Below are positions 1 through 7,997 of a stretch of DNA of 64,000 nt, in pieces. Both the position numbers and the translations under genes were made by a program. Location: NCBI GenBank assembly GCA_965261955.1, contig CBDHEM010000069.1, positions 744,001 through 808,000 of the forward strand. Reading direction: 5' to 3'. The notes under the pieces are model-generated. The model was not told the origin of the DNA. It was given only the letters and a program-made list of their open reading frames with translations, and made no database searches. This stretch comes from JABAAI01 sp965261955 (GTDB lineage: Bacteria > Spirochaetota > Leptospiria > Leptospirales > Leptonemataceae). The stretch's first letter is position 1; each line of letters starts with the position of its first letter.

Positions 1-252
1 AAGTTAGAAGGAGAGGTGAACCCAAAAATACTTCGAGAGAAGGGCTTGATTGCAAAGGAATTCCGTCCTATCAAAATTTTAGGGGATGGTGAAATTTCCG
101 CCTCTATTCAGTTATTGGCAGATGCCATTTCAAAAAATGCTCAAAAGAAAATAGAGAGTGCAGGGGGAAGTTTTCGTGTGCGTGATATCGTTGCTGAAAA
201 GAAAAAGATCACTCCCAAAGAAAAGGCTACAAAAAAAGACTTCGTAGAATAA
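1..252 (+). CDS. rplO: 50S ribosomal protein L15, C-terminal part (cut by window edge)
   Basis: The frame is open from base 1 and ends at a TAA at 250-252. The visible part reads EGEVNPKILREKGLI, then RPIKILGDGEI and KIESAGGSFRV, which are typical of the C-terminal half of bacterial L15, a 23S rRNA-binding protein of the large subunit. A lysine-rich tail (residues after RVRDIVAEKKK) extends past the usual end. The GTG at 16 is an internal valine codon, not a start. secY follows after 12 bases, which is the normal spc-operon order rplO-secY. The rest of this operon (rplR, rpsE, rpmD) should lie just left of the window, while its upstream half is at 43-51 kb on the other strand. Confidence 0.93.
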   Translation, partial: KLEGEVNPKILREKGLIAKEFRPIKILGDGEISASIQLLADAISKNAQKKIESAGGSFRVRDIVAEKKKITPKEKATKKDFVE

Positions 253-264
253 AATTAGAATAAA

Positions 265-1620
265 ATGCGTACTGTAGTCAATATCTTCCGAATACCTGAG
301 TTGCGCTCTCGTATTCTTTTCACGATTTCTTTGCTGTTGCTCTATCGTTTTGGAATATTTGTTACGATTCCAGGGGTCAATCCTGTTGCCGTAGCTTATT
401 CTCGTCCTCCGGGACAATCTTTCTTGGATGTAGTGAATGTGTTTTCTGGAGGAGCTTTGTTTAAGCTATCCGTTTTTTCTTTGGGCATTATGCCCTACAT
501 CTCAGCTTCCATTATTATGAATCTTTTGACTGTAATTTTTCCAGCTCTATCTCGTCTTCAAAAAGAAGGAGAGGAAGGGAGAAAGAAAATCAATCAATAT
601 ACACGTTATGGAACCATTTTTCTTTGTGCAACGCAATCGTACTTTATTCTGGCCAATGCCCTCCAAACGAGCAATCGTTTTAACGAGCCCCTTGTTTCTC
701 CTGATATTACCCCCCTATTTTTTACGATCATGGGTGTACTGAGTATCACTACAGGCACTATGCTTCTCATGTGGATGGGTGATCAAATTACAGAACGAGG
801 TATTGGAAATGGAGTCTCTTTACTTATATTCTCAGGTATTATAGCACAGTTGCCTATAATGCTTTGGCAGATGATGAGTGATGAAAGTGTGGATATGTTT
901 CCGGTCATTATTTTGGTGATACTCTTTTTTGTTTTAATTGCTTTGACAGTTATACTTTCCACAGGTGTACGCAAAATACCCCTTCAGTACGGGAAAAAAA
1001 TGCAAGGGCGACGCATGGTTCAGGCTCAGAGCCAAAGTCTACCTTTTAAACTAAACTCTGCCAATGTAATGCCCATTATTTTTGCCTCCTCCCTTTTGCT
1101 TTTTCCACAAACTTTGGTTGGTTTCTTAGGTGATTCTACAGGAGGTTGGGGGGGATGGAGAGTTATGCAGGAATGGTTAAATCCGTTTGCGCCAAATTGG
1201 TATAAACAGCTACCATACTATTTTATCTATACTCTTCTCATTATTTTCTTTGCGTACTTTTATACAGCTATTCAGATCAATCCCCAAGAATTGTCAGAAA
1301 ATTTAAAAAAAAATGGAGGCTTTGTTCCCGGCATTCGTCCGGGAAGCCATACCAAGAGCTACTTAGAAAAGGTACTCAACCGTATTACTTTACCGGGTGC
1401 TATTTTTCTTGCTGGTCTAGCTCTTGCACCTTATTTTATTATTAATTTTTTGAATCTCCAGAGTAATCAGAACATACATGGTCTGGCCTATACTTTTGGT
1501 GGTACCTCTCTTTTGATTATTGTTGGTGTGGCTTTGGATACTTTGAAACAGATAGAATCTCAATTGATCATGCGTAAGTATGATGGCTTTATGAAAAAAA
1601 CGCGTATACGAGGTCGATAG
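265..1620 (+). CDS. secY: Preprotein translocase subunit SecY
   Basis: This is the central channel subunit of the Sec translocon in the inner membrane, with about ten hydrophobic segments across 451 residues, the usual family length. Recognisable SecY sequence includes FRIPELRSRILFT near the N-terminus, TIPGVNP in the first periplasmic loop, QITERGIGNGVSL near residue 175, the cytoplasmic loop with RKIPLQYGKKMQGRR, and NPQELSENLKKNGGFVPGIRPG. The ATG at 265 is 12 bases after the rplO stop. secY is followed by gcvH rather than by adk, infA, rpmJ and rpsM, so the operon is also broken downstream. No clear terminator is visible in 1621-1743. Confidence 0.97.
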   Translation: MRTVVNIFRIPELRSRILFTISLLLLYRFGIFVTIPGVNPVAVAYSRPPGQSFLDVVNVFSGGALFKLSVFSLGIMPYISASIIMNLLTVIFPALSRLQKEGEEGRKKINQYTRYGTIFLCATQSYFILANALQTSNRFNEPLVSPDITPLFFTIMGVLSITTGTMLLMWMGDQITERGIGNGVSLLIFSGIIAQLPIMLWQMMSDESVDMFPVIILVILFFVLIALTVILSTGVRKIPLQYGKKMQGRRMVQAQSQSLPFKLNSANVMPIIFASSLLLFPQTLVGFLGDSTGGWGGWRVMQEWLNPFAPNWYKQLPYYFIYTLLIIFFAYFYTAIQINPQELSENLKKNGGFVPGIRPGSHTKSYLEKVLNRITLPGAIFLAGLALAPYFIINFLNLQSNQNIHGLAYTFGGTSLLIIVGVALDTLKQIESQLIMRKYDGFMKKTRIRGR

Positions 1621-1743
1621 GCCTTTCTCTAGAGTTTTTGTATTGGAAAAAGCGATGGTGGGAAAAGTAAAAAAGAGATGCATTGGGGTATTCCAACTGA
1701 AATTGCTTTTCTTTACGTATAAATAAAGGCGGGATAGAATATA

Positions 1744-2154
1744 GTGGCTGAGTTCAAAACAATAGCGGGTTTATACTATACACGGGAACATGATTGGCTG
1801 AGTTCTACAGCAAATAGTTTTCGTGTCGGGATCAGTGATTATGCCCAAGATGCTCTAGGGGATATCGTTTATTTAGATATTCCTTTGGAGGTGGAAGCAA
1901 CCATCCAGAAGGGAGACACTATGGGATTTTTAGAGTCTGTCAAGGCAGTGGAAGATTTACATTCCCCAATCAATGGTACGGTAAAAGCAATTAACTTCGA
2001 GGTAAAAGAAAACCCTAGCGAAATCAATAAAGACCCTTACGCTTCATGGCTTTGGGAGATTGAAATAGACCCGGGAAAAGAAGAGGCTAGCCTATCTGAC
2101 TTTATGGATGAAATAGCTTATAAAAAATACGTACATGGCCTCACTTCAGATTGA
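1744..2154 (+). CDS. gcvH: Glycine cleavage system H protein
   Basis: A 136-residue lipoyl carrier protein that shuttles the aminomethyl group between the P and T proteins of the glycine cleavage system; in some bacteria it also relays lipoyl groups. Visible landmarks are YTREHDWL at the N-terminus, GISDYAQDALGDIVYLD, and the lipoylation site ESVKAVEDLHSPINGTV with the acceptor lysine in SVKA. The start is a GTG at 1744 (GTG GCT GAG), giving the normal family length. No gcvT or gcvP is present in the window. An 8-bp hairpin overlaps its stop codon. Confidence 0.94.
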   Translation: MAEFKTIAGLYYTREHDWLSSTANSFRVGISDYAQDALGDIVYLDIPLEVEATIQKGDTMGFLESVKAVEDLHSPINGTVKAINFEVKENPSEINKDPYASWLWEIEIDPGKEEASLSDFMDEIAYKKYVHGLTSD

Positions 2155-2159
2155 AGTGA
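2141..2159. terminator. Perfect hairpin over the gcvH stop, possible bidirectional terminator
   Basis: TCACTTCA (2141-2148), loop GAT, TGAAGTGA (2152-2159) form a perfect 8-bp stem whose right arm contains the gcvH stop codon. It lies between the converging gcvH and NamZ-like genes. The following sequence is AT-rich but has no clean T run, so terminator function is inferred from position and structure. Confidence 0.4.
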
Positions 2160-2217
2160 AGATTGTACATTTTATATCACCGCTGACCGCCCTTGATTTT
2201 TTGATCGATATTTTCTT

Positions 2218-3462
2218 TTATCCAAAATCTTCTGCTGAATCGAGCTCTGTGCTTTGCAATCGGCGTGAATGGATGAGATAACTAGAAACATCTTCTACCC
2301 ATTTTTTTTCACTTGCTTGGAATTTTTGACGTATGTAAGCAAAATCCCGTTTCCCTTCAAGGTATGCCAAAATATCTCCATCCCCTGCAAGTATTTCAAT
2401 CGCTTTTTTTTGAGAATAAAACTCATATACTCCTTCATGCCAAGAAAAGTGATCGGGTGCTTCCTCTTGTATCCAACGCAATAGTTTGAGACTATGCCCT
2501 AGAGAATGATAGGAATTTCCTTCTTCCCAGTGTATTTGAAAGCCTTCGCAATGGATATTTTGGAATTTATGAAAAGTAGGGATAAAGCGTAGGCGTCGTA
2601 AGTGGACACCTTTTTGTACGGGTGCTTCTTTACCTTTAGGAAAGAAAGGTGCTCCAAAAATTTCAAAAGGTCGCGTTGTTCCTCGTCCTTCGCTTACATT
2701 TGTGCCTTCCCAAAGGCATTGTCCCGGATAGAAAAGAGGGGAAAGCGAATTTGGCATATTGGGAGAAGGACATATTTCAGTGGTTTTGAACGTAAAATCA
2801 AAAGAATTTTCTGTTTTTTGGAATACATAATCTTTCTTAGGATCGTAGACCACCGTAAGATCATAAGAACCGGGCGTGTGTTCTTGGTAAAATTTTGATA
2901 GTTCTCCTATTGTTAGACCGTGTCGATGAGGTAGGTCAACATGCCCTACAAAAGATTTATACTCCTTTGTGAGGGGAGTGCCTTCCACATAATTGCCTGC
3001 TGGGTTCCTTCTTTCGATAACAAAAACTTTTATTTCAATTTTATGCCTAGCAAGAACAGAAAAAATATAACTTAAGCTTGTGGCAAAAGTATAATAGCGA
3101 GAACCAATGTCTTGTATATCTATTATGAGACTATCAATGGATTGAAGCTTATTGGCTGTTGGATAGAGTGCCTCTTCCTTTTCTTGATACAAAGAAATTA
3201 CTTCCGCAGAACAATAGTCTTGGTACAATGTGGTATCAGAAAGGCCTATTTGATCTTGCAGTTCGGCAAACAATCCATGTTCAGGAAGTAAAAGTAGAGA
3301 AAGATTTCCTGCTTTTTCTAAGATTTCAAATAGATATTTTTTATGTATATGACTATACGATGTTTGATTACAAAACAAAGCGACTCTACCCAAATTTGTT
3401 GAAGCAAGGCTATTGTTAATGGGATCTCTCAAAAACTCATGGATAAAGTATTCAAGACTCAT
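2218..3462 (-). CDS. DUF1343 / NamZ-like exo-beta-N-acetylmuramidase
   Basis: This belongs to the DUF1343 family, whose characterised member NamZ removes terminal MurNAc from peptidoglycan fragments. Seen in the sequence: LLLPEHGLFAELQDQIG near the N-terminus, SLIIDIQDIGSRYYTFATS, VIERRNPAGN, HGLTIGELSKFY, and WEGTNVSEGRGTTRPFEIFGAPF. I place the start at the ATG at 3462 (MSLEYFIHEF), giving about 414 residues, close to family length. The frame stays open upstream to 3561, but those residues look non-family. A weak purine-rich stretch (GGGGGAAGG) lies about 14 bases upstream. No signal peptide is obvious from this start, so localisation is uncertain. It converges with gcvH and lies downstream of a repeat-rich intergenic region. 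Confidence 0.85.
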   Translation of the reverse strand: MSLEYFIHEFLRDPINNSLASTNLGRVALFCNQTSYSHIHKKYLFEILEKAGNLSLLLLPEHGLFAELQDQIGLSDTTLYQDYCSAEVISLYQEKEEALYPTANKLQSIDSLIIDIQDIGSRYYTFATSLSYIFSVLARHKIEIKVFVIERRNPAGNYVEGTPLTKEYKSFVGHVDLPHRHGLTIGELSKFYQEHTPGSYDLTVVYDPKKDYVFQKTENSFDFTFKTTEICPSPNMPNSLSPLFYPGQCLWEGTNVSEGRGTTRPFEIFGAPFFPKGKEAPVQKGVHLRRLRFIPTFHKFQNIHCEGFQIHWEEGNSYHSLGHSLKLLRWIQEEAPDHFSWHEGVYEFYSQKKAIEILAGDGDILAYLEGKRDFAYIRQKFQASEKKWVEDVSSYLIHSRRLQSTELDSAEDFG

Positions 3463-3561
3463 TTTAGAATTTTTAACCTTCCCCCAATATTTTGTACAGT
3501 CGTTTTTAGCTTTTTTTTCTCGCTCCACTATCAAAATTAAATAGAAATAACTCTGCGCCAA

Positions 3562-3595
3562 GAGAACTATCTAGAGAACTATCTAGAGTACTATC
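3562..3595. repeat. 12-bp tandem repeat, about 2.8 copies
   Basis: Unit GAGAACTATCTA, two full copies and a partial third (with one change, GAGTACTATC). It lies about 100 bp upstream of the chosen NamZ-like start, where copy number could affect spacing of upstream signals. Confidence 0.8.
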
Positions 3596-3800
3596 GAATT
3601 TAGCTTTATAGCCAAGCATGCCTATCCCTTCACCGCCATAATACGTAAAATGGATATTTTAGCGATAGTTTGTCTGAAAATTTCTGGTTTTGTTTTAATA
3701 CTGTGTGACGTTGATAGTCACAAATGACTATAATTAGTGCGTAAAAAAGGCCTAAAATAGCTGATTCGGGGACATTTTCAGACATTTCCGTCCCATTATT

Positions 3801-3910
3801 GATACTCCATCGATACTCCATCGATACTCCATCGATACTCCATCGATACTCCATCGATACTCCATCGATACTCCATCGATACTCCATCGATACTCCATCG
3901 ATACTCCATC
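3801..3910. repeat. 11-bp tandem repeat, 10 perfect copies
   Basis: Unit GATACTCCATC, ten identical copies followed by a partial GATC. Each junction creates an ATCGAT palindrome. The lack of any mismatch between copies indicates recent slippage or strong homogenisation. It lies between two minus-strand genes, about 340 bp upstream of the NamZ-like start. Confidence 0.97.
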
Positions 3911-4052
3911 GATCAAACTGCCCATTCTATTCTTCCATCCATCCTATCCCCCCCCTAGACACTCAAGGGATTTTGTGCCCACGCATTTTCTAGTTTGTTT
4001 ATTCATTAAGTCGGTGATTTTGAATAGCTCTTTTTTACTTACTTGATCCAAA

Positions 4053-4112
4053 GGCATTTTTTCAGGCATTTTTTCAGGCATTTTTTCAGGCATTTTTTCA
4101 GGCATTTTTTTT
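4053..4112. repeat. 12-bp tandem repeat, 4 perfect copies plus one variant
   Basis: Unit GGCATTTTTTCA at 4053, 4065, 4077 and 4089, then GGCATTTTTTTT at 4101. Each unit carries a run of six T, so both unit number and homopolymer length could vary by slippage. Confidence 0.95.
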
Positions 4113-4173
4113 GGAAAAGATTGCCCTAGCTAACGAGCCATTATGGTTTTCATTCAAACCACCTTTCCATGAA

Positions 4174-4270
4174 TAGACCGTTACAAAATACAAAAAAACA
4201 AGAAAATACCCACATAGAGTGTCTTGAAATGGTATTTTATTTGCAATTTTTTACATTTCGCAAGAGCCCC
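4174..4270. mobile_element. Degenerate copy of the GGGACTGTTG-type MITE
   Basis: The right end read inward on the minus strand (GGGGCTCTTGCGAAATGTAA) and the left end (TAGACCGTTACAAAATACAA) match the terminal inverted repeats of the intact copies near 52.5 and 53.0 kb with several substitutions. The right sub-terminal sequence AATTGC is also shared. At 97 bp it is close to the 106-107 bp of the better copies. No coding capacity. Confidence 0.6.
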
Positions 4271-4544
4271 ATGATTTGCCAGATCGAGAATGAGAAGAGA
4301 GACTACCCCATGATATATCCTTTCACTGGTTTTGTATCTTAGAACTCACAGAGTAAAGTCCAGATCATAGCTTTTTATGTAGTTCAGAAGGAGTTTTTCA
4401 AAACTGGAAAGAAGAGCTAGGTATCGATCTTTAACTAAAACTTAAATACAAGTTTTTTTGGAAACAATAGTCTTTAATATAAAAAGACTGCTTGTAATAC
4501 AAACAAAGACAGCTACGTCCATAATTTTGATTTTAGCGAAAGTA

Positions 4545-5507
4545 CTATAATGATAATGGGTTGTATACAAAAGCAGAATATCCATCTTCTCGTAGAACAA
4601 TTTTCAATTTTTCCGCTTCCGCATAAGAAGCAAAAGAACCCGCTTGAACAAGATATTTTTTTGAATGACGACGTATTTGGATGGGTTGTTTATAACTTGA
4701 AAGGTCACGTTCCATTCTTTGGGCGTAACGAATATCATTGAATGCTCCAACTTGTACAGAAAATAAATCACCTTTGGCTTTGGTGGGCTTAGAAAGCTTT
4801 TTTCGAATGGAATTACTATTTGATTTTTTATAACTATCTAAACCTTTTCCCTTATCGGGATGACGAACAACACGGATACCCACGTGAGTTAATCCATCCT
4901 GCTTATAGCCAAGTACCTCGGCTGCGTACTCGCTTACATCTAGAATTCTCCCCTGTATATAAGGACCACGGTCATTGACTTTCAAAAAAACTTCCCGCTC
5001 GTTCCCCATATTGCGTACCAAAATAATACTTCCTAAAGGTATTTTTTTATGTGCCGCTGTCAACTTACGACTATCAAAAATTTCACCACTAGCTGTTGGC
5101 TTCCCATCAAAATCTCGTCCATACCAAGAAGCAATACCAAACTCATTAAATTCACCATTACTTGCCCCACCTACAGCAATAAAATCTTCTTCCGATTCAT
5201 TTGATTTTTTGACTTCTAAAGGTTTTAGAGTTTTTGATTGATTTTTTTTCTTTTTACAAGAACACTGATCGTTGACTTTAATTAAGTTAACACCGCGTTT
5301 TCTAATATTTGGAATAGGCTTCTTGTGGGAACGAGGCATATTTGTGTGTATGGTTGTTGTAGCACACTGCGATGAGCCTAAAGTAAACAAGCAAAGCACG
5401 AAAGTATAAAATAATAACAAATAAACTCTCGTGGAAACTTTCATGGAAACTCTCGTGGAAACTTTCATGGAAACTCTCGTGGGAACTTTCATAGAAAACA
5501 AAAACAT
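4545..5507 (-). CDS. rlpA: RlpA-like septal lipoprotein with DPBB and SPOR domains
   Basis: RlpA proteins are outer-membrane lipoproteins that cleave or bind denuded peptidoglycan at septa. The double-psi beta-barrel is clear: FGIASWYGRDFDGKPTASGE, then LTAAHKKIPLGSIILVRN and VNDRGPYIQGRILDVSE. A C-terminal SPOR domain follows (LFSVQVGAFNDIRYAQRM and YLVQAGSFASYAEAEKL). The ATG at 5507 has a strong ribosome site, GGGAGG at 5517-5522. The signal region then contains a 24-bp repeat encoding MKVSTRVS units, a hydrophobic stretch (YLLLFYTFVLCLFTLG), and SSQC as a probable, non-canonical lipobox. Alternative in-frame ATGs occur in each repeat (5492, 5468, 5444). The mature N-terminus is lysine-rich. 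Confidence 0.9.
   Translation of the reverse strand: MFLFSMKVPTRVSMKVSTRVSMKVSTRVYLLLFYTFVLCLFTLGSSQCATTTIHTNMPRSHKKPIPNIRKRGVNLIKVNDQCSCKKKKNQSKTLKPLEVKKSNESEEDFIAVGGASNGEFNEFGIASWYGRDFDGKPTASGEIFDSRKLTAAHKKIPLGSIILVRNMGNEREVFLKVNDRGPYIQGRILDVSEYAAEVLGYKQDGLTHVGIRVVRHPDKGKGLDSYKKSNSNSIRKKLSKPTKAKGDLFSVQVGAFNDIRYAQRMERDLSSYKQPIQIRRHSKKYLVQAGSFASYAEAEKLKIVLREDGYSAFVYNPLSL
5426..5497 (-). repeat. 24-bp in-frame tandem repeat at the rlpA 5' end, 3 copies
   Basis: Three 24-bp units (5426-5449, 5450-5473, 5474-5497), the first two identical and the third with two changes. Each is eight codons and supplies another ATG followed by KV-[SP]-TRV. Copy-number change would lengthen or shorten the positively charged region before the hydrophobic signal core without shifting frame. 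Confidence 0.93.
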
Positions 5508-5809
5508 TATACAGATCCTCCCGTTTTATTTTTTTAGTGTACCTTTCATACTAGGAGCTATCGGTAATTTATTTGAGAAAGCCTTGCAATTTTTACTTGT
5601 ACTTACCTATTTGGATGATAGAGCGTGTTGTACTATTCAGAGATCACAAAAAATTTATATCAACTGACTCCTAAACAATGGAGTTATTATAAAAGTAGTG
5701 ACGGACTATTGTAAAAAGAGAGTAATGCTGTAAAATACCAATTTCAGGCATTCCCTTACGTTTCTACAGTTTACACCAACTCTAGCTAATGGAGCACTTA
5801 TAAAGTATT
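5508..5809. other. Intergenic region between divergent rlpA and tpiA
   Basis: About 300 bp separating rlpA (minus) from tpiA (plus). It contains the rlpA ribosome site (5517-5522) and a possible sigma70 promoter for tpiA at 5709-5736. A faint resemblance to the MITE terminal sequence (CGGACTATTGTAAAAAG at 5702) overlaps that promoter, but the other end is not convincing. No gene seen. Confidence 0.5.
5709..5736 (+). promoter_or_regulatory. Possible promoter for tpiA
   Basis: TTGTAA (5709-5714), 16-bp spacer, TAAAAT (5731-5736), about 75 bp before the tpiA ATG. The match to the sigma70 consensus is partial, and such strings are frequent in AT-rich DNA. Confidence 0.3.
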
Positions 5810-6577
5810 ATGACTAACCGTAAAAAGATTATAGCCGGAAACTGGAAGATGTTTACAGTTCCTTCGGAGTCCCAAATTCTTGCCGAAGATATTATCAAAC
5901 GACTGGAAGAAACTAACCAGAGTGAAATTATTATTTTCCCCCCTTATGTTTCTCTAGACAGAGTCAATAAGGCTATTTTAAATAGTTCCTTACATTTGGG
6001 TGCACAAGATTTACACTGGGAAACGCAAGGAGCTATAACCGGGAAAATTTCAGGGGACATGCTCTCCAATATAGGCGTCAGTCATGTGATTATTGGTCAC
6101 TCAGAGCAAAGAGTGTACTTTCATGAAAGCGATCAAACGGTAAATAAAAAAATCAAAGCAGCTTTGACTCATAAACTGATCCCTGTTATCTGCGTTGGTG
6201 AAACAAAAGAAGAAAGAAATGAAAAAAAAGTGGAAGAAATTATTTTCAAACAATTGAGACTAGCTTTTCAAGGGCTATCCGCTATAGAAGCAAATGCATG
6301 TATTATTGCCTATGAGCCCGTTTGGGCTATTGGCACGGGGATAACAGCCACTCCACAACAAGTACAGGAAGTCCACTCCTATATACGAAAAAGCTACAGC
6401 CAAATATATGATGAAACAGGTGCGATAAAATCACATATACTTTACGGAGGGAGCCTTAAGCCAGAAAATGCAAAAGAACTCCTTTCTTGTCAAGATGTGG
6501 ACGGTGGCTTAATTGGGGGAGCTTCATTGAATGCATCTGCTTTTTGTGAAATTGTGCATATATCAAATCAAATATAA
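5810..6577 (+). CDS. tpiA: Triosephosphate isomerase
   Basis: A 255-residue TIM barrel enzyme that interconverts dihydroxyacetone phosphate and glyceraldehyde 3-phosphate in glycolysis and gluconeogenesis. Catalytic landmarks are all present: the lysine in AGNWKM near residue 13, the histidine in IIGHSEQR near 95, the glutamate in AYEPVWAIGTG (also the flexible loop 6), and the phosphate-binding YGGSLKPEN and GGLIGGASL segments. The start at 5810 (ATG ACT AAC) gives normal length. A hypothetical gene follows on the same strand. Confidence 0.98.
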   Translation: MTNRKKIIAGNWKMFTVPSESQILAEDIIKRLEETNQSEIIIFPPYVSLDRVNKAILNSSLHLGAQDLHWETQGAITGKISGDMLSNIGVSHVIIGHSEQRVYFHESDQTVNKKIKAALTHKLIPVICVGETKEERNEKKVEEIIFKQLRLAFQGLSAIEANACIIAYEPVWAIGTGITATPQQVQEVHSYIRKSYSQIYDETGAIKSHILYGGSLKPENAKELLSCQDVDGGLIGGASLNASAFCEIVHISNQI

Positions 6578-6651
6578 TCTCCACGTTCGTTATATTCATT
6601 GAAGGAAGTACACTCTTTTTCTCTGTATCTGTACGATTCAAAACGACTAAA

Positions 6652-7386
6652 ATGAAACAAGAGATTATACGTACATATAGAAAAGCACTGGAACGACGTT
6701 ATCAAATTGAAAACTTGAGACGTTTCCCTGATTTGCATCTTCTTATAAAAGAAGATGTGGACATGTTGCGTCTTTTTTTTATAGAGTATATATATCCAAT
6801 TCCAGCTCAAAGAGAAAGAAGAGATGAGGCACTAGATGCTTTACTAGGTATACTGAAATCAAAGCGTAAACTTTGGCCTCTTTTTACCACAACTCTTCGT
6901 TCTGTGGTAGGAGTAATGGGAAAAGATTTTCTATCAATTACAAATGCTGCTTTCCATACGGTTGAATCTTATAAAAAAAGCGTAGATTTTGAAAATCTTT
7001 TATTCAAAGAGGCACAGAAGGAAAAACTTTTTGCAGATAATATAAACGAAGCTATCTTAAAAAATCTTGTTTATAATTTACCCACAAAAAAGGTGATCCA
7101 ATTTCAAAAAGAAATTTTTACCCTATTTAGCACTCTATCGAACTCACACCTTTTGCAAAAGATGATTTCTATTATGAAAATTTGTGAAGAAGCAATTCAA
7201 AAAAAACAAAACTTGTATACTAAAAAAGAAATCGAAGGAATTTCTCACGGTCTAATGATGCTTTCTTCTGCTTATGAATTGTTTTGCCAACTTAGTCCTG
7301 AAAAAGTGAACACTATATTAAAGGGGATACGCTTAGTAGAAGAAGATTGGTATCAGAAATGCCAACCCTCTGTTGCAAGAACGTAG
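6652..7386 (+). CDS. Hypothetical protein, 244 aa, mainly helical
   Basis: I do not recognise the family. It starts with a charged segment (MKQEIIRTYRKALERRYQIENLRRFPDL) and is predicted by eye to be largely alpha-helical and soluble, with no signal peptide or membrane span. Codon use and AT content match the neighbouring genes, and the frame is intact. It lies 74 bp after tpiA on the same strand and ends 2 bp before the converging gmhA stop. The good length and base composition argue for a real gene. Confidence 0.75.
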   Translation: MKQEIIRTYRKALERRYQIENLRRFPDLHLLIKEDVDMLRLFFIEYIYPIPAQRERRDEALDALLGILKSKRKLWPLFTTTLRSVVGVMGKDFLSITNAAFHTVESYKKSVDFENLLFKEAQKEKLFADNINEAILKNLVYNLPTKKVIQFQKEIFTLFSTLSNSHLLQKMISIMKICEEAIQKKQNLYTKKEIEGISHGLMMLSSAYELFCQLSPEKVNTILKGIRLVEEDWYQKCQPSVART

Positions 7387-7388
7387 AA

Positions 7389-7985
7389 CTAATCTCCAAA
7401 TCCATATAATTTTTTTTCCACAATTGCACAAATAATTTGACCTATCATGATATGACACTCCTGTATACGAGCTGTTTCATCAGAAGGTACACAAATACTG
7501 ACATCTACCAAAGATGCATATTCACCAAGAACCTTACCGCCCGTACCACCCGTAAGAAGTATATTTTTCATATCTTTTTGTTTGGCCACTTTAAGAGCTT
7601 CGATGATATTGCTTGAGTTTCCAGATGTTGTTATCCCAAGAAGCACATCACCTTTTTGACCTAGGCCTTCTATTTGCCTGGCAAATATATTTTTAAATCC
7701 CAAATCATTACCACCCGCGGTAAGCGCACTTGAATCTGCCGAGAGTGAAAGAGCTGGAAGAGATGGGCGATCATGATCTGCTGCATATCGAATGATAAAT
7801 TCAGTGGCGATGTGCTGAGCATCACCAGCGGAACCACCATTACCACAACATAGCAATTTTTTTCCCGTTTGATAGCTTTCTACAACAGTTTGACCAGCTT
7901 GAGCAATTTCATTCACACATTTTTCAATGACTCGCTCCTTTGCGGCTATACTACGTTGAATATGTGCTTTTATCAGGTTCTGCAT
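7389..7985 (-). CDS. gmhA: Phosphoheptose isomerase (SIS domain)
   Basis: GmhA converts sedoheptulose 7-phosphate to D-glycero-D-manno-heptose 7-phosphate, the first step of heptose supply for the LPS core. The 198-residue protein carries CCGNGGSAGDAQHIATEF, the sugar-phosphate binding segment with conserved histidine and glutamate, then GLGQKGDVLLGITTSGNSSN and a C-terminal ETARIQECHIMIGQI with the second active-site histidine. The ATG at 7985 is preceded by GAGAGGAACAC, a good ribosome site. It lies 12 bp after rdgB on the same strand and is probably co-transcribed with it. Its presence supports a diderm, LPS-bearing cell. Confidence 0.92.
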   Translation of the reverse strand: MQNLIKAHIQRSIAAKERVIEKCVNEIAQAGQTVVESYQTGKKLLCCGNGGSAGDAQHIATEFIIRYAADHDRPSLPALSLSADSSALTAGGNDLGFKNIFARQIEGLGQKGDVLLGITTSGNSSNIIEALKVAKQKDMKNILLTGGTGGKVLGEYASLVDVSICVPSDETARIQECHIMIGQIICAIVEKKLYGFGD

Positions 7986-7997
7986 GTGTTCCTCTCT

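Larger units (their letters stand above)
3463..4544. other. Repeat-rich intergenic region
   Basis: About 1.1 kb between the namZ-like and rlpA genes, both on the minus strand. No convincing gene was found. It holds three short tandem arrays (12-bp at 3562-3595, 11-bp at 3801-3910, 12-bp at 4053-4112) and a decayed MITE at 4174-4270. The reading frames across the 11-bp array are open only because of the repeat. The remaining sequence, notably 4271-4544, is AT-rich with no feature I can name. Confidence 0.7.

Noticed and set aside
16..252. Separate small gene starting at GTG 16
   Set aside because: The frame is open to base 1 and is the C-terminal part of L15.
5702..5785. Another MITE copy upstream of tpiA
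   Set aside because: Only one end (GGACTATTGTAAAAAG) resembles the family; the other end and interior do not align by eye.
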